A stretch of DNA of 64,000 bases from Arthrobacter sp. Y-9 (GCF_029690065.1 NZ_CP121463.1:1612001-1676000), one strand, 5' to 3'. Positions 54,161 through 63,564 are shown, numbered from the stretch's first letter. Numbers and translations: made by a program. Notes: generated from the sequence alone by a model not told the origin.

Positions 54161-55262
54161 CGGTTCGGCCGAGGACTCCCTGGTCCGGGGCGGCGAAGAG
54201 CCCGAGGAGAGGGTCATCGAAGCCGCCCTGCGGCCGAAGAACCTCGATGACTTCGTCGGTCAGGCCAGGGTCCGGCAGCAGCTCAAGCTCGTTCTCGAGG
54301 CTTCCCGCCTGCGCGGCAAGAGCGCCGATCACGTGCTCCTGTCCGGCCCTCCCGGCCTGGGCAAGACGACGCTCGCGATGATCATCGCAGCCGAGATGAA
54401 TGCGCCGCTGCGCATCAGCAGCGGTCCGGCGATTCAGCACGCCGGCGATCTGGCCGCCATCCTCTCGTCGCTCAGTGAGGGGGAGGTGCTCTTCCTCGAT
54501 GAGATCCACCGCATGTCCCGGCCTGCCGAGGAGATGCTGTACATGGCCATGGAGGACTTCCGGGTCGACATCGTGGTCGGCAAGGGGGCGGGCGCCACGG
54601 CGATCCCGCTGGAGCTTCCGCCATTCACTCTGGTCGGCGCCACGACGCGGGCCGGTCTGCTGCCCGGACCGCTCCGCGACCGTTTCGGATTCACCGGCCA
54701 CCTCGAGTTCTACGCGGTGGAGGAGCTGGAGCTCGTCCTGCGGCGCTCGGCCGGGCTCCTCGATCTGAAGGTCTCGTCGGCCGGATTCAGTGAGATCGCG
54801 GGCCGTTCGCGCGGCACGCCCCGTATCGCCAACCGCCTCCTTCGCCGGGTGCGGGACTGGGCCCTGGTCCACGGGATCGACCAGATCGACGCCCGGACCG
54901 CGGGCGCTGCGCTGGACATGTATGAAGTGGACTCGCGTGGCCTGGACCGGCTGGACCGCTCCGTCCTCGAGGCCCTGGTGACCAAGTTCGGCGGAGGCCC
55001 GGTCGGTCTCTCCACGCTGGCGATCGCCGTGGGGGAGGAGCCCGAGACGGTCGAGACGGTCGCCGAGCCGTTCCTGGTCCGTGAAGGCCTGGTCGGCCGC
55101 ACGCCCCGCGGGCGGATCGCGATGGCCGCCGCCTGGACGCACCTCGGTTTCGTGGTGCCGGACGGCGTGTTCGGACGGGAACAGTTCGCCGCGGCGGGCC
55201 TCGTGGAGGAGGCGTTCCAGCCTCTCCTCCTGGACGACGACGGGTCCGCCTTCAGCGATTGA
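54153..55262 (+). CDS. ruvB: Holliday junction branch-migration ATPase RuvB
   Basis: AAA+ motor that drives branch migration with RuvA. The 369 residues have Walker [14 protein letters not shown] (63-75), Walker [13 protein letters not shown] near 115, sensor 1 [11 protein letters not shown] near 160, the arginine finger in [16 protein letters not shown] near 175, and a C-terminal winged helix ([19 protein letters not shown] near 310). It begins inside ruvA, so the two are coupled. Confidence 0.97.
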   Translation: MADGSAEDSLVRGGEEPEERVIEAALRPKNLDDFVGQARVRQQLKLVLEASRLRGKSADHVLLSGPPGLGKTTLAMIIAAEMNAPLRISSGPAIQHAGDLAAILSSLSEGEVLFLDEIHRMSRPAEEMLYMAMEDFRVDIVVGKGAGATAIPLELPPFTLVGATTRAGLLPGPLRDRFGFTGHLEFYAVEELELVLRRSAGLLDLKVSSAGFSEIAGRSRGTPRIANRLLRRVRDWALVHGIDQIDARTAGAALDMYEVDSRGLDRLDRSVLEALVTKFGGGPVGLSTLAIAVGEEPETVETVAEPFLVREGLVGRTPRGRIAMAAAWTHLGFVVPDGVFGREQFAAAGLVEEAFQPLLLDDDGSAFSD

Positions 55263-55296
55263 CGCGCATGGCCATGGTGCGGTTGCGCTCGGCGGC

Positions 55297-55330
55297 TTGA
55301 CACTGTTCTCCCGGTTTTTGCCCGTAGACT
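55297..55330 (+). promoter_or_regulatory. Candidate promoter of yajC-secDF
   Basis: TTGACA (55297-55302) and TAGACT (55325-55330) have a long 22-bp spacer, so each may belong to a different promoter. They lie in the 136-bp gap after ruvB. Confidence 0.35.
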
Positions 55331-55398
55331 GTGTTGACGCCCGCCCCTTTCCGGGTGCGGCGACCCCCTGCCTGAAACGCAACGATTGGAAATGATCC

Positions 55399-55818
55399 GT
55401 GGATCCCACCTTGCTCTTGATGCTGGCTGCGCTGGCCGTTCTGATGTTCTTCATGATGCGCCGGAACAAGAAGACCCAGCAACAGCAGCAGCAGATGCAG
55501 TCCAAGTTCGCACCGGGCGTCGACGTCATGACCAGCTTCGGCCTGTTCGGCACCATCCGCTCCATCGATGAAGCGGACAACAAGGTGGTGCTGGAGCTTT
55601 CCCCCGGCCACCTCGCCACCGTGCACCGCCAGGCCATCGCCAAGGTCGTCGAGCCGACGACCACCGAGGCCGTCGCCCCCGTCGAGGAGACCGTGACCGA
55701 GGCGCAGACCGCCCCGGCTGCCGAGGCCCCGGAGACGGTCAAGGACGACGTCGCGCCCGGCACCGCCGCCGAGACGCCGGAAGAGACCCTCAAGCGCCTG
55801 AACGGCGACAGCAAGTAG
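55399..55818 (+). CDS. yajC: Preprotein translocase subunit YajC
   Basis: Single-pass membrane component of the SecDF-YajC complex. The 139 residues have one N-terminal helix (LLLMLAALAVLMFFMMRR, 5-22), a basic Gln-rich stretch, the conserved VMTSFGLFGTIRSIDEADN near 44-62, and an acidic Ala/Pro/Thr-rich tail of about 55 residues, longer than in E. coli YajC. GTG 55399 has GGAAA eight bases upstream. It precedes secD by 51 bp. Confidence 0.93.
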   Translation: MDPTLLLMLAALAVLMFFMMRRNKKTQQQQQQMQSKFAPGVDVMTSFGLFGTIRSIDEADNKVVLELSPGHLATVHRQAIAKVVEPTTTEAVAPVEETVTEAQTAPAAEAPETVKDDVAPGTAAETPEETLKRLNGDSK

Positions 55819-55869
55819 CCCCTGAACACCTTCCGTGGCCTTGCCACGTAGCCCCAAAGGACCTCATAG

Positions 55870-57627
55870 ATGGCTAAGACCGGCCCCATAAGGGTGGCGC
55901 GCAGAACGCTGCTCTGGCTTGTCGCTTTGACCCTTGCCATGACTGCTGTCGTGGCCGGGGGAGCGTTGTCCGGCGCATCCAGCTGGACGCCCAAACTCGC
56001 CCTCGACCTCGAAGGCGGCACCCAGATGATCCTGGCGCCGCGCGTCGAGGGCAGCGCCTCGGTCAGCTCGGAGCAGCTCAACCAGGCTGTCGAGATCATC
56101 CGTCAGCGTGTGGACGGTTCCGGTGTCTCCGAATCGGAGATCAGCACGCAGGGTGGCCGCAACGTGGTCGTCTCGATGCCCGGCACCCCCACCAAGGAGG
56201 AGCGGGATCTGATCCAGGCCTCGGCGGACATGAACTTCCGCCCGGTGATCACCGCGGGCGCCGGCACTCCGGTCCCCGAGACGCAGCGCACCCCGGCCAG
56301 CAAGCTCCCGAAGCCCACGACGCCGAAGGATGCCAGCGACAGCGCCTGGATCACGGCGCCCGTGCTGAAGGAGTTCGAAGCGATGGACTGCTCCACCCTG
56401 GACAAGGGTGGCGTCAAGCGTTCCGATCCGACCAAGCCGCTGGTCACGTGCCAGCCGGCCGAGAACGGTCAGCCTGCCATCAAGTACGTCCTGGGGCCGG
56501 TCGAGGTCAAGGGTCAGGACATCGTGACGTCCTCCTACGGTCTGCAGCAGGGCCGCCAGGGCGCCGTGACGAACGAATGGGCCGTGAACATCCAGTTCAA
56601 CGACCAGGGCACCAAGATCTTCAAAGACGTCACGCAGCGTCTGAACCAGTTCTACGTCGCCGGTGGCGGGGAGAACGGCAGCGATCCCCGCGCGCAGTTC
56701 GCCATCGTGCTGGATGACAAGGTGCTGTCGGCTCCGCGGTCACTGGCGGTCATCACCGACGGCCGTCCGCAGATCACGGGCAACTTCACCGAAGCCAGCG
56801 CCAAGGCGCTGTCGGACCAGCTGCGCTACGGCGCTCTGCCGATCAGCTTCGAGATCCAGTCCCAGGAGCAGATCTCCGCGACCCTCGGTGGCGAGCAGCT
56901 CAAGATGGGTCTGATCGCAGGCCTGATCGGTCTGCTGCTGGTGGTCATCTACTCGCTCTTCCAGTACCGGGCCCTCGGTTTCGTGACCGTCGCGTCCCTG
57001 GTGGTCGCGGGTGTCATCACCTACCTGGCGATCACCCTGCTGGGCTGGGCGCAGAACTATCGCCTCTCGCTGGCCGGTGTGGCGGGTCTGATCGTGGCCA
57101 TCGGCCAGACGGCCGACTCGTTCATCGTGTACTTCGAGCGCATCCGTGACGAATTGCGGGACGGCCGCGGTCTGGTGGCCGCGGTGGAGAACGGCTGGCG
57201 CCGCGCCAAGCGCACCATCCTGGCCTCCAAGGCGGTGAACCTGCTGGCCGCCGTCGTGCTGTACTTCGTGGCGGTGGGCAACGTGCGGGGCTTCGCCTTC
57301 ACGCTCGGCCTGACGGCCCTCGCCGACCTTCTGGTCGTGTTCCTGTTCACCCACCCGACGCTGCAGCTGCTGGCCAAGACCAAGTTCTTCGGCGAAGGGC
57401 ACCGGTTCTCCGGCCTCGACCCGCGCAACCTGGGCGCTGTGCCGCTGTACCGCGGCGCCGGCCGGATCCGCACCCCGGAGGACCTGGTCACCGCCGGCGC
57501 CCCCGTGGCCGCCAAGAACAGCCGCGCGCAGGCCGAGGCCGAACGCCGTCTGACCATCGCCGAACGCCGCCGTGCCGAGCGCGAGCAGGGCACTGAGGCG
57601 GACGACGCCGGAAAGGAAGGCAAGTAG
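55870..57627 (+). CDS. secD: Protein translocase subunit SecD
   Basis: Proton-driven late-stage export factor in the plasma membrane. The 585 residues have an N-terminal helix (LLWLVALTLAMTAVVAGG, 14-31), the LALDLEGGTQMIL motif near 45, a large extracytoplasmic P1 domain (about 55-340), and five helices in 345-530 with YSLFQYRALGFVTVASLVVAG near 358 and AIGQTADSFIVYFERIRDELR near 412. The cytoplasmic tail (about 560-585) is charged. AAAGGA precedes ATG 55870. It lies two bases from secF. Confidence 0.96.
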   Translation: MAKTGPIRVARRTLLWLVALTLAMTAVVAGGALSGASSWTPKLALDLEGGTQMILAPRVEGSASVSSEQLNQAVEIIRQRVDGSGVSESEISTQGGRNVVVSMPGTPTKEERDLIQASADMNFRPVITAGAGTPVPETQRTPASKLPKPTTPKDASDSAWITAPVLKEFEAMDCSTLDKGGVKRSDPTKPLVTCQPAENGQPAIKYVLGPVEVKGQDIVTSSYGLQQGRQGAVTNEWAVNIQFNDQGTKIFKDVTQRLNQFYVAGGGENGSDPRAQFAIVLDDKVLSAPRSLAVITDGRPQITGNFTEASAKALSDQLRYGALPISFEIQSQEQISATLGGEQLKMGLIAGLIGLLLVVIYSLFQYRALGFVTVASLVVAGVITYLAITLLGWAQNYRLSLAGVAGLIVAIGQTADSFIVYFERIRDELRDGRGLVAAVENGWRRAKRTILASKAVNLLAAVVLYFVAVGNVRGFAFTLGLTALADLLVVFLFTHPTLQLLAKTKFFGEGHRFSGLDPRNLGAVPLYRGAGRIRTPEDLVTAGAPVAAKNSRAQAEAERRLTIAERRRAEREQGTEADDAGKEGK

Positions 57628-57629
57628 CC

Positions 57630-58634
57630 ATGTCAACAGTCTTCGCACGTTTCGGCAACGAGCTCTACACCGGCAAGCGTTCTTACGATTTCGTCGGGCG
57701 CAAGAAGCTGTGGATGCTGATCGCCGGTGTGGCGGTCCTGCTCTCCATCATGGTCCCGGTGCTCAAGGGCGGCTTCAACCTCGGCATCGAGTTCCGCGGT
57801 GGCTCCGAGTTCACCATCTCCAACGTCCACAGCACTGATCAGCGCCTCGGCGAGGACGCGGTGCGGAAGGTTGTCCAGGGCTCCGCGCCCCGCGTGGCGA
57901 ACATCGCCGGCGACACCATGCGCGTCCAGACGGACAAGCTGACGGACGAGCAGACCACTCAGCTCCGCGACAGCCTGGCCAAGGCCTACGGCGTGGGTGA
58001 CGACAAGGTCACCTCGACCTTCATCGGCCCCACCTGGGGCGCGGATGTCAGCCAGCAGGCCCTCCTCGGTCTGGTGATCTTCGTCCTCCTGGCCGCGGTG
58101 CTCATGGCGCTGTACTTCCGGACCTGGAAGATGTCCCTGGCGGCGCTGGCCGGCATGGCCGTCACGCTCATCATCACGGCTGGTGTCTATGCCGTCAGCG
58201 ACTTCGAAGTGACGCCGAGTGCGATCATCGGCTTCCTGACCGTGCTGAGCTACTCGCTGTATGACACCGTGGTGGTCTTCGACAAGATCCGCGAGAACAC
58301 CGCCGATCTGCTGACCTCGACGCGGCGCACCTTCGACGAGGAGGTGAACCTGGCGGTCAACCAGACTCTGGTCCGGTCGATCAACACCAGTGTGGTCGCC
58401 GTGCTGCCGGTGGCGGCCATCCTGTTCATCGGCGCAGGTCTGCTGGGTGCGGGCACGCTGCGTGACCTGTCGCTCGCGCTGTTCGTGGGCATCATCCTGG
58501 GCACCCTCGCCACGCTCTACGTCTCGGCTCCGCTCTATGCGTGGCTGCGTCACGGCGAGCCGGCGCTGAAGGCCCAGGCCGCGAAGGTTCACGAGCGGCG
58601 CGGCCGCAGTGAGGCCGTCGTCGAGAGCGCCTGA
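57630..58634 (+). CDS. secF: Protein translocase subunit SecF
   Basis: Partner of SecD. The 334 residues have the first helix (KLWMLIAGVAVLLSIMVPVL near 27-46), the FNLGIEFRGGSEFTI motif near 50, a periplasmic domain, and five C-terminal helices including VLSYSLYDTVVVFDKIRENT near 205 and NTSVVAVLPVAAILFIGAG near 252. Start ATG 57630 follows GGAAAGGAAGG. A terminator lies 24 bp after the stop. Confidence 0.96.
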   Translation: MSTVFARFGNELYTGKRSYDFVGRKKLWMLIAGVAVLLSIMVPVLKGGFNLGIEFRGGSEFTISNVHSTDQRLGEDAVRKVVQGSAPRVANIAGDTMRVQTDKLTDEQTTQLRDSLAKAYGVGDDKVTSTFIGPTWGADVSQQALLGLVIFVLLAAVLMALYFRTWKMSLAALAGMAVTLIITAGVYAVSDFEVTPSAIIGFLTVLSYSLYDTVVVFDKIRENTADLLTSTRRTFDEEVNLAVNQTLVRSINTSVVAVLPVAAILFIGAGLLGAGTLRDLSLALFVGIILGTLATLYVSAPLYAWLRHGEPALKAQAAKVHERRGRSEAVVESA

Positions 58635-58658
58635 ACCGCCCTCGATCGGTCCTGACAC

Positions 58659-58705
58659 CGAAAGGCCGTCTTCACCTGCGGGTGAGGACGGCCTTTCGTC
58701 CTTTT
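58659..58705 (+). terminator. Terminator of yajC-secDF
   Basis: CGAAAGGCCGTC and GACGGCCTTTCG arms with an inner CACC/GGTG pair, followed by TCCTTTT. Confidence 0.85.
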
Positions 58706-58722
58706 AAGCCGCGGGAACGGAT

Positions 58723-58728
58723 TAGAAT
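58723..58728 (+). promoter_or_regulatory. Candidate -10 of relA
   Basis: TAGAAT, predicting a leader of about 25 nt before GTG 58760 with its GGGGAGG ribosome site. No clear -35. Confidence 0.45.
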
Positions 58729-58759
58729 TGGTGAATTAAGTCCGTGGGGAGGAACAACT

Positions 58760-61165
58760 GTGGTGGACGGTTCAGCGCCGGGTTCGACTCCGGAGGATGA
58801 GGCACCCGTGGGTGCCGAGCGCTCGGCAGCGCCCGCGACGACGGCGGAGCGCACTGCGCTGGAGACGCCCGGGCACACCGTGGTGGGCGTCCCTGTGGAC
58901 AATTCGGCGGCCAAGGCCACCTTCCCGGGGCGGCGGGAACGCACACTCTCGCGTCTGGCGCGGCTCACGGGACGGGGTGGTCTCAGCTATTCGCCGATCC
59001 TCGAACCCCTCCTGCGGACGGTGCGCAGCAACAATCCGCGCGAGGACCTTGAGTACCTTCAGCGCGCCTACGACACCGCGGAACTGCATCACCGCGGCCA
59101 GAAGCGCAAGAGCGGGGACCCGTACATCACGCACCCCGTGGCGGTCGCAACCATCCTGGCCGAGCTCGGCATGAGCGGCACCACGCTCGCCGCCGCCCTG
59201 CTCCACGACACGGTGGAGGACACCGACTACACCCTGGACCAGCTCTCCAAGGACTTCGGTCCCGAGGTGGCCATGCTGGTGGACGGTGTGACCAAGCTGG
59301 ACAAGGTCACCTATGGCGATGCGGCCCAGGCCGAGACCGTCCGCAAGATGGTCGTGGCCATGGCCAAGGACATCCGCGTCCTCATGATCAAACTCGCCGA
59401 CCGTCTGCACAACGCCCGGACCTGGCGTTTCGTCTCCGCCGAGTCGTCGGCCAAGAAGGCCCGCGAAACCCTGGACATCTTCGCTCCGCTGGCCCACCGC
59501 CTCGGCATGAACACCGTGAAGTGGGAGCTGGAGGACCTGTCCTTCGCCGCTCTCTACCCGCGGGTGTACGAGGAATTCGTCCGGATGGTCAGCGCCCGGA
59601 CGCCCGAGCGTGAGGAACTGCTCGGCAGTATCCGCGAGATGGTGGCGGAGGAACTCCGGGAAGCGCGCATCAAGGCGACGATCACCGGCCGTCCGAAGCA
59701 CTACTACTCCATCTACCAGAAGATGGTGGTGCGGGAGAAGGAATTCGACGACATCAACGACCTGCTCGGGGTGCGGGTCCTGGTGGACAGCGTCAAGGAC
59801 TGTTATGCCGCCCTCGGCGTGGTCCATTCCCTCTGGAAGCCGATCCCCGGTCGGTTCAAGGACTACATCGCCATCCCGAAGTTCAACATGTACATGTCCC
59901 TGCACACCTCGGTGATCGGTCCGGGCGGCAGGACGGTCGAGATCCAGATCCGCACCCATGAGATGCACCGCAACGCCGAGTACGGTGTCGCGGCGCACTG
60001 GAAGTACAAGCACCAGGCCCGTGCGGCGGGCACCCCTCGCGAGGGTGAGATGGGCTGGCTCCGTTCCCTCGTGGACATGCAGCGCGAGACGGTGGACCCG
60101 GGCGACTTCCTGGACAGCCTGCGCCACGAGATCAGCACCAATGAGGTGTTCGTCTTCACCCCCAAGGGCGAGATCATGACCCTGCCGGCGGGCGCCACCC
60201 CCGTGGACTTCGCCTATGCGGTGCACACCGAGGTCGGCCACCGGACCATCGGCGCCCGGGTCAACGGCAAGCTGGTTCCTCTGAACTCCGAACTCAGCCA
60301 CGGCGACCGCGTGGAGGTCTTCACCTCGAAGGCCGAAGGGGCGGGCCCCAGCCAGGACTGGCAGCACTTCGTCAAGAGCGCCCGTGCCAGGAACAAGATC
60401 CGGCAGTGGTTCACCAAGGAACGCCGAGAAGAGTCCATCGAAAAGGGCAAGGAGATGCTCACGCGCGCCATGCGCAAGCAGAGCCTCCCGCTCACGAAGG
60501 TGCTCACTCCCGAGAACCTGACCCACTTGGCCGATGCTTTCAAGTACGTCGACGTCGCCGGCCTCTACGCCGGGATCGGTGACGGGCACATCTCCACCCA
60601 GTCCGTGGTGGAGAAGGCCATGGAGCGGCTCACGGAGCCGGCCCAGGCGGAAGTCGAGGAGGAGTTCACCCCTGCTCGCACGCACAGCCCGAGCGGCAGG
60701 GTCTCCGACGCGGGCGTGATCGTCCGCGGCGTCGATGACGTGTGGGTCAAGCTGGCCCGGTGCTGTTCCCCGGTGCCGCCGGATTCGATCACCGGTTACG
60801 TGACCCGCGGGTCCGGGATCTCCGTGCACCGCAGTGACTGTCCGAACGCCCTGGCCCTCGCCCACGAGCCCGAGCGGTTCGTGGACGTCGAGTGGGCGCC
60901 GACGCGCAGCAGCATCTACCTGGTCCAGATCCAGGTCGAGGCGCTGGACCGCAAGAGCCTCCTGATGGACGTCACCAAGGTGCTCTCCGAGAACCACGTG
61001 AACATCCTCGAGGCCAGCGTGCACACCTCGAAGGACCGGCTGGCGATCTCCCGCTTCGCCTTCGAGATGGGGGACCCGAAGTACCTGGACCACATCCTGA
61101 ACGCGGTGCGGCGGATCGACGGCGTGTTCGACGTGTACCGGACCGGCGGCGGCCAGCGCCGCTGA
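58760..61165 (+). CDS. relA: Bifunctional (p)ppGpp synthetase/hydrolase (Rel/RSH)
   Basis: Stringent-response enzyme that makes and degrades (p)ppGpp. GTG 58760 (MVDGSAPGSTPEDEAPVGAE) has GGGGAGG seven bases upstream. The 801 residues hold an intact HD hydrolase domain (GDPYITHPVAVATIL near 122, LLHDTVEDTDYTL near 148), the synthetase domain (GRPKHYYSIYQKM near 312, NDLLGVRVLVDSVKDCY near 333, Q-I-R motif in VEIQIRTHEMHRNAEYG near 394), a TGS domain (FVFTPKGEIMTLP near 465), the conserved RCCSPVPPDSITGYVTRG near 672, and a C-terminal ACT domain. Both activities are expected. It is monocistronic. Confidence 0.97.
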   Translation: MVDGSAPGSTPEDEAPVGAERSAAPATTAERTALETPGHTVVGVPVDNSAAKATFPGRRERTLSRLARLTGRGGLSYSPILEPLLRTVRSNNPREDLEYLQRAYDTAELHHRGQKRKSGDPYITHPVAVATILAELGMSGTTLAAALLHDTVEDTDYTLDQLSKDFGPEVAMLVDGVTKLDKVTYGDAAQAETVRKMVVAMAKDIRVLMIKLADRLHNARTWRFVSAESSAKKARETLDIFAPLAHRLGMNTVKWELEDLSFAALYPRVYEEFVRMVSARTPEREELLGSIREMVAEELREARIKATITGRPKHYYSIYQKMVVREKEFDDINDLLGVRVLVDSVKDCYAALGVVHSLWKPIPGRFKDYIAIPKFNMYMSLHTSVIGPGGRTVEIQIRTHEMHRNAEYGVAAHWKYKHQARAAGTPREGEMGWLRSLVDMQRETVDPGDFLDSLRHEISTNEVFVFTPKGEIMTLPAGATPVDFAYAVHTEVGHRTIGARVNGKLVPLNSELSHGDRVEVFTSKAEGAGPSQDWQHFVKSARARNKIRQWFTKERREESIEKGKEMLTRAMRKQSLPLTKVLTPENLTHLADAFKYVDVAGLYAGIGDGHISTQSVVEKAMERLTEPAQAEVEEEFTPARTHSPSGRVSDAGVIVRGVDDVWVKLARCCSPVPPDSITGYVTRGSGISVHRSDCPNALALAHEPERFVDVEWAPTRSSIYLVQIQVEALDRKSLLMDVTKVLSENHVNILEASVHTSKDRLAISRFAFEMGDPKYLDHILNAVRRIDGVFDVYRTGGGQRR

Positions 61166-61199
61166 GTGGAAGCCGGCGGTGCTGAGCGTCGCCGGTGCC

Positions 61200-61230
61200 C
61201 GGTCAGCCGTGGGCTGGGCAGGGCTGACCG
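61200..61230 (+). terminator. Hairpin after relA
   Basis: CGGTCAGCC and GGCTGACCG form 9-bp arms with a 13-base loop, no T tract; a weak terminator candidate. Confidence 0.4.
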
Positions 61231-61253
61231 AATGCGCTGAACTGGGGGACTCC

Positions 61254-61300
61254 GCTGGGCCGGGGCACTGCGTTGGGCCGAGGCACTGCGCTGGCTTGGG
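61254..61300 (+). repeat. 18-bp tandem repeat
   Basis: GCTGGGCCGGGGCACTGC and GTTGGGCCGAGGCACTGC in tandem (two differences), then a partial third unit; in the gap between relA and the AbiEi-like gene. Confidence 0.7.
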
Positions 61301-61329
61301 TTGAGCCGCGTGGCGGGATGGCTGTGGCG

Positions 61330-61914
61330 TCAGCGGACGCACGCGTCCACCTTCGCCAGCGCCGCATCCCGCACGCGCAGGGGAGCGGCGTGTTCCACCG
61401 CCAGCCTCAGCACGCGCCAGCTGAGAGCGCGGTCGCCGTCGTGGAGCATGCTCCGGAGGACCGGCACGGCCAGCTCCGGACGGAGGGACGAGGCGATGTC
61501 CAGCGCGGTGCGCAGGGGAGTCGTCACCAGGAGCCCTCCCAGGCTCACCACGTCGTGGTCACCCAGACGCACGTCGTAGAGCTCGGCCCGCAGTCCGTGG
61601 CGCAGGGCTCCGGCCCGGCGTCCCGCGGCGATGTAGAGCACCGGCCGTGCGGGTTCGCGCGCGTGACCGTGGATCCAGGCCGCGCTCAGCCGGCCTGCCA
61701 CCACGCGCTGCCGGGCTTCGAGCGGGATGCTCTCCGCCAGGGCCCTCGCCCGCAGCCTCGCGTCGACCACGGCCGTTCCCGGAACGAAGCAGTCCTGCGA
61801 GAGTGGCTGAACCAGGCCGTCGAGGACCAGGGCGTTCATCTCCTGCCTGCTGAAGGGCCGGCCGGTGCGCAGGAGCGTCTGGCGGCCGGCCGGCGCCGAG
61901 GTGGGGAAGTCCAT
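61330..61914 (-). CDS. AbiEi-like antitoxin-family/hypothetical protein
   Basis: Tentatively an AbiEi-type (type IV antitoxin family) DNA-binding protein. ATG 61914 (MDFPTSAPAGRQTLLRTG) gives 194 residues; a longer frame starts at 61974. An N-terminal region (TGRPFSRQEMNALVLDGLVQPL) could be a winged helix, followed by PARPVLYIAAGRRAG, GLRAELYDVRLGDHDVVSLGGLLVTTPLRTALDIA near 110-145, the best match to the family (the locus-wide TTPLRTALDLA-type motif). No AbiEii toxin adjoins, so a toxin-antitoxin role is doubtful. It is located between relA and the DUF349 gene, divergent from neither promoter clearly. Confidence 0.5.
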   Translation of the reverse strand: MDFPTSAPAGRQTLLRTGRPFSRQEMNALVLDGLVQPLSQDCFVPGTAVVDARLRARALAESIPLEARQRVVAGRLSAAWIHGHAREPARPVLYIAAGRRAGALRHGLRAELYDVRLGDHDVVSLGGLLVTTPLRTALDIASSLRPELAVPVLRSMLHDGDRALSWRVLRLAVEHAAPLRVRDAALAKVDACVR

Positions 61915-62029
61915 GACAGCATCCTGCCGCGAGGACCGGCGACGCGACACCACCGCCCCTTCGCCTGTGGACAACCGGGACGGCCTCGGCGGTGGACATC
62001 AAGCCTGCGCGCCGCCGGCGCGGACCACA

Positions 62030-62073
62030 AAGGCCGCGGCCGCCGGAACCTGGGTTCCAGCGGCCGCGGCCTT
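62030..62073. terminator. Terminator of the DUF349 gene
   Basis: Arms AAGGCCGCGGCCG / CGGCCGCGGCCTT with an inner GGAACC/GGTTCC pair. It serves the minus-strand DUF349 gene 78 bp away, beyond a tandem repeat. Confidence 0.7.
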
Positions 62074-62126
62074 CTGTTCAGTGCCTTCTGTTCAGTGCCT
62101 TCTGTTCAGCACGCACCGTTCAGTGC
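62071..62126. repeat. 14-bp tandem repeat (CTTCTGTTCAGTGC)
   Basis: Two perfect units, a third with two changes and a degraded fourth, followed by another CTGTTCAG. It lies between the terminator hairpin and the DUF349 stop, in the 237-bp gap 61915-62151. Confidence 0.85.
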
Positions 62127-62151
62127 TGACTGTTCAGCGGGGGTAAGCCGA

Positions 62152-63564
62152 TCAGCCGAGATCCTTGGCCGAGTTGCGGACGACCTCGAGCCACTGCTCC
62201 CGGGCCTCGAGGGCCTCGCGGGCGCTCTTGATGGCTCGGGCGTCGCCCTTGGCCTCGGCGGCGCTCAGATCGTCACGCAGACCCGCGATGGTGGCCTCGA
62301 GCTGCTCGATCATGCTGGTGCTGCGGGCCTTGGCCTCCGGATCGCTCCGGCGCCAGTTCTCCTCCTCGGCCTCGCGGACGGCATCCTCCACGCGCCGCAG
62401 GGCGGCCTCGATCCGGCCCATGTCCGCACGCGGCACGCGACCGGCCTCCTCCCAACGGTCCCGGATCGACTGAAGACCCTTCTTGGCGGCGGCCAGATCC
62501 GACACGGGGACGAGTTCCTGGGCTTCCAGCAGGAGCTGCTCCTTGACGGCCAGGTTCGCCGAGTAGCTGGCGTCCAGCTCGTCGTTGGCGGCCTGACGTG
62601 CCGCGAAGAACACATCCTGAGCGGCACGGAAACGGGCCCACAGGGCGTCATCGTCCTTGCGGCTGGCGCGCGGCGCGGCCTTCCACTGGTCCATGAGACG
62701 GCGGTACTCCGCGGCAGCGTGACCCCAGTCGGTGGAGGTCTGCAGCTGCTCGGCCTCAGCGATCAGCTGCTCCTTGACCGCCTTCGCCTGAGCGTTGGTG
62801 CTGTCCAGCTGCGAGAAGTAGGCACGCCGGTGACGGTCGAAGACGGTGCGGGCGGTCCGGAACCGCTTCCAGAGCCCCTCCTCGACGCTCTTGGACAGAC
62901 GAACGCCGGACTTCTGCGCGGCCTTCCAGGCGTCGAAGAGTTCGTTCATCCGGGTGCTGGACGTCTTCCACTGCGTGGCCGCAGGATCCTGGGCGGAGAT
63001 GGTCTCGGCCTCGGCGACGATCGCCTCGCGGGCACTCAGCTCGGCGGCCTTGGCGGCCTCCTGATGAGCGCGCTGTTCCGCGATCAGCGCAGCCACCTTC
63101 TCGTCGAGCGCGGACACGCGGTCCAGGGCGCCGCGGATGTCGCCCAGCACATTGCGTGCCTCGAGCTGTTCACGCAGGTGCTTGAGGCTGGTGGGGAGTT
63201 CACCCGCGGCGGCCTTGGCCTCCACGCGGCTCTCCAGCAGGTCGATCTGCGCCGTGATGTCCTCGAACTTGCGGGCGAAGTAGGCCAGCGCTTCGTCGGC
63301 CGACACGCCGGGGTACTGACCCGCGACGTGTTCCTCGCCGTCGACGGTCACGAAGACGTGGCCGTCGCCTTCCACCCGGCCGAAGGCACGGGCGGCGGTG
63401 AGATCCACCGTGGCGTCCGGGGCGTGGACCGGTGCGGGGGCGGCCGCAGGCGCCTTGGGCCGCGCGGCGAAGGCCGCGGGGCTCGGAGCTGCGGGCTTGG
63501 CAGCGGACGTCTCCGTCGTTGCTTCCGTGGTGCCGGTTTCGTCGGGTTGCAGACTTTCTGTCAC
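62152..63564 (-). CDS. DUF349 domain-containing protein
   Basis: Highly helical protein with repeated DUF349 units, function unknown. GTG 63564 (MTESLQPDETGTTEATTETS) follows GAAGGAAAGAG; an in-frame ATG 63651 lies further up. The 470 residues have an Ala/Pro/Thr-rich N-terminus of about 60 residues, a small beta region (GHVFVTVDGEEHVAGQYPG near 68), and DUF349 repeats with W-x-x-[LF]-R patterns: EGLWKRFRTARTVFDRHR, ALWARFRAAQDVFFAARQA, SIRDRWEEAGRVPRADMGR. Coiled coils dominate 100-470. Conserved next to relA in this family. Confidence 0.88.
   Translation of the reverse strand: MTESLQPDETGTTEATTETSAAKPAAPSPAAFAARPKAPAAAPAPVHAPDATVDLTAARAFGRVEGDGHVFVTVDGEEHVAGQYPGVSADEALAYFARKFEDITAQIDLLESRVEAKAAAGELPTSLKHLREQLEARNVLGDIRGALDRVSALDEKVAALIAEQRAHQEAAKAAELSAREAIVAEAETISAQDPAATQWKTSSTRMNELFDAWKAAQKSGVRLSKSVEEGLWKRFRTARTVFDRHRRAYFSQLDSTNAQAKAVKEQLIAEAEQLQTSTDWGHAAAEYRRLMDQWKAAPRASRKDDDALWARFRAAQDVFFAARQAANDELDASYSANLAVKEQLLLEAQELVPVSDLAAAKKGLQSIRDRWEEAGRVPRADMGRIEAALRRVEDAVREAEEENWRRSDPEAKARSTSMIEQLEATIAGLRDDLSAAEAKGDARAIKSAREALEAREQWLEVVRNSAKDLG

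Noticed and set aside
58772-61342. 856-codon minus-strand frame opposite relA
   Set aside because: Antisense shadow; relA shows all HD, synthetase, TGS and ACT motifs on the plus strand.
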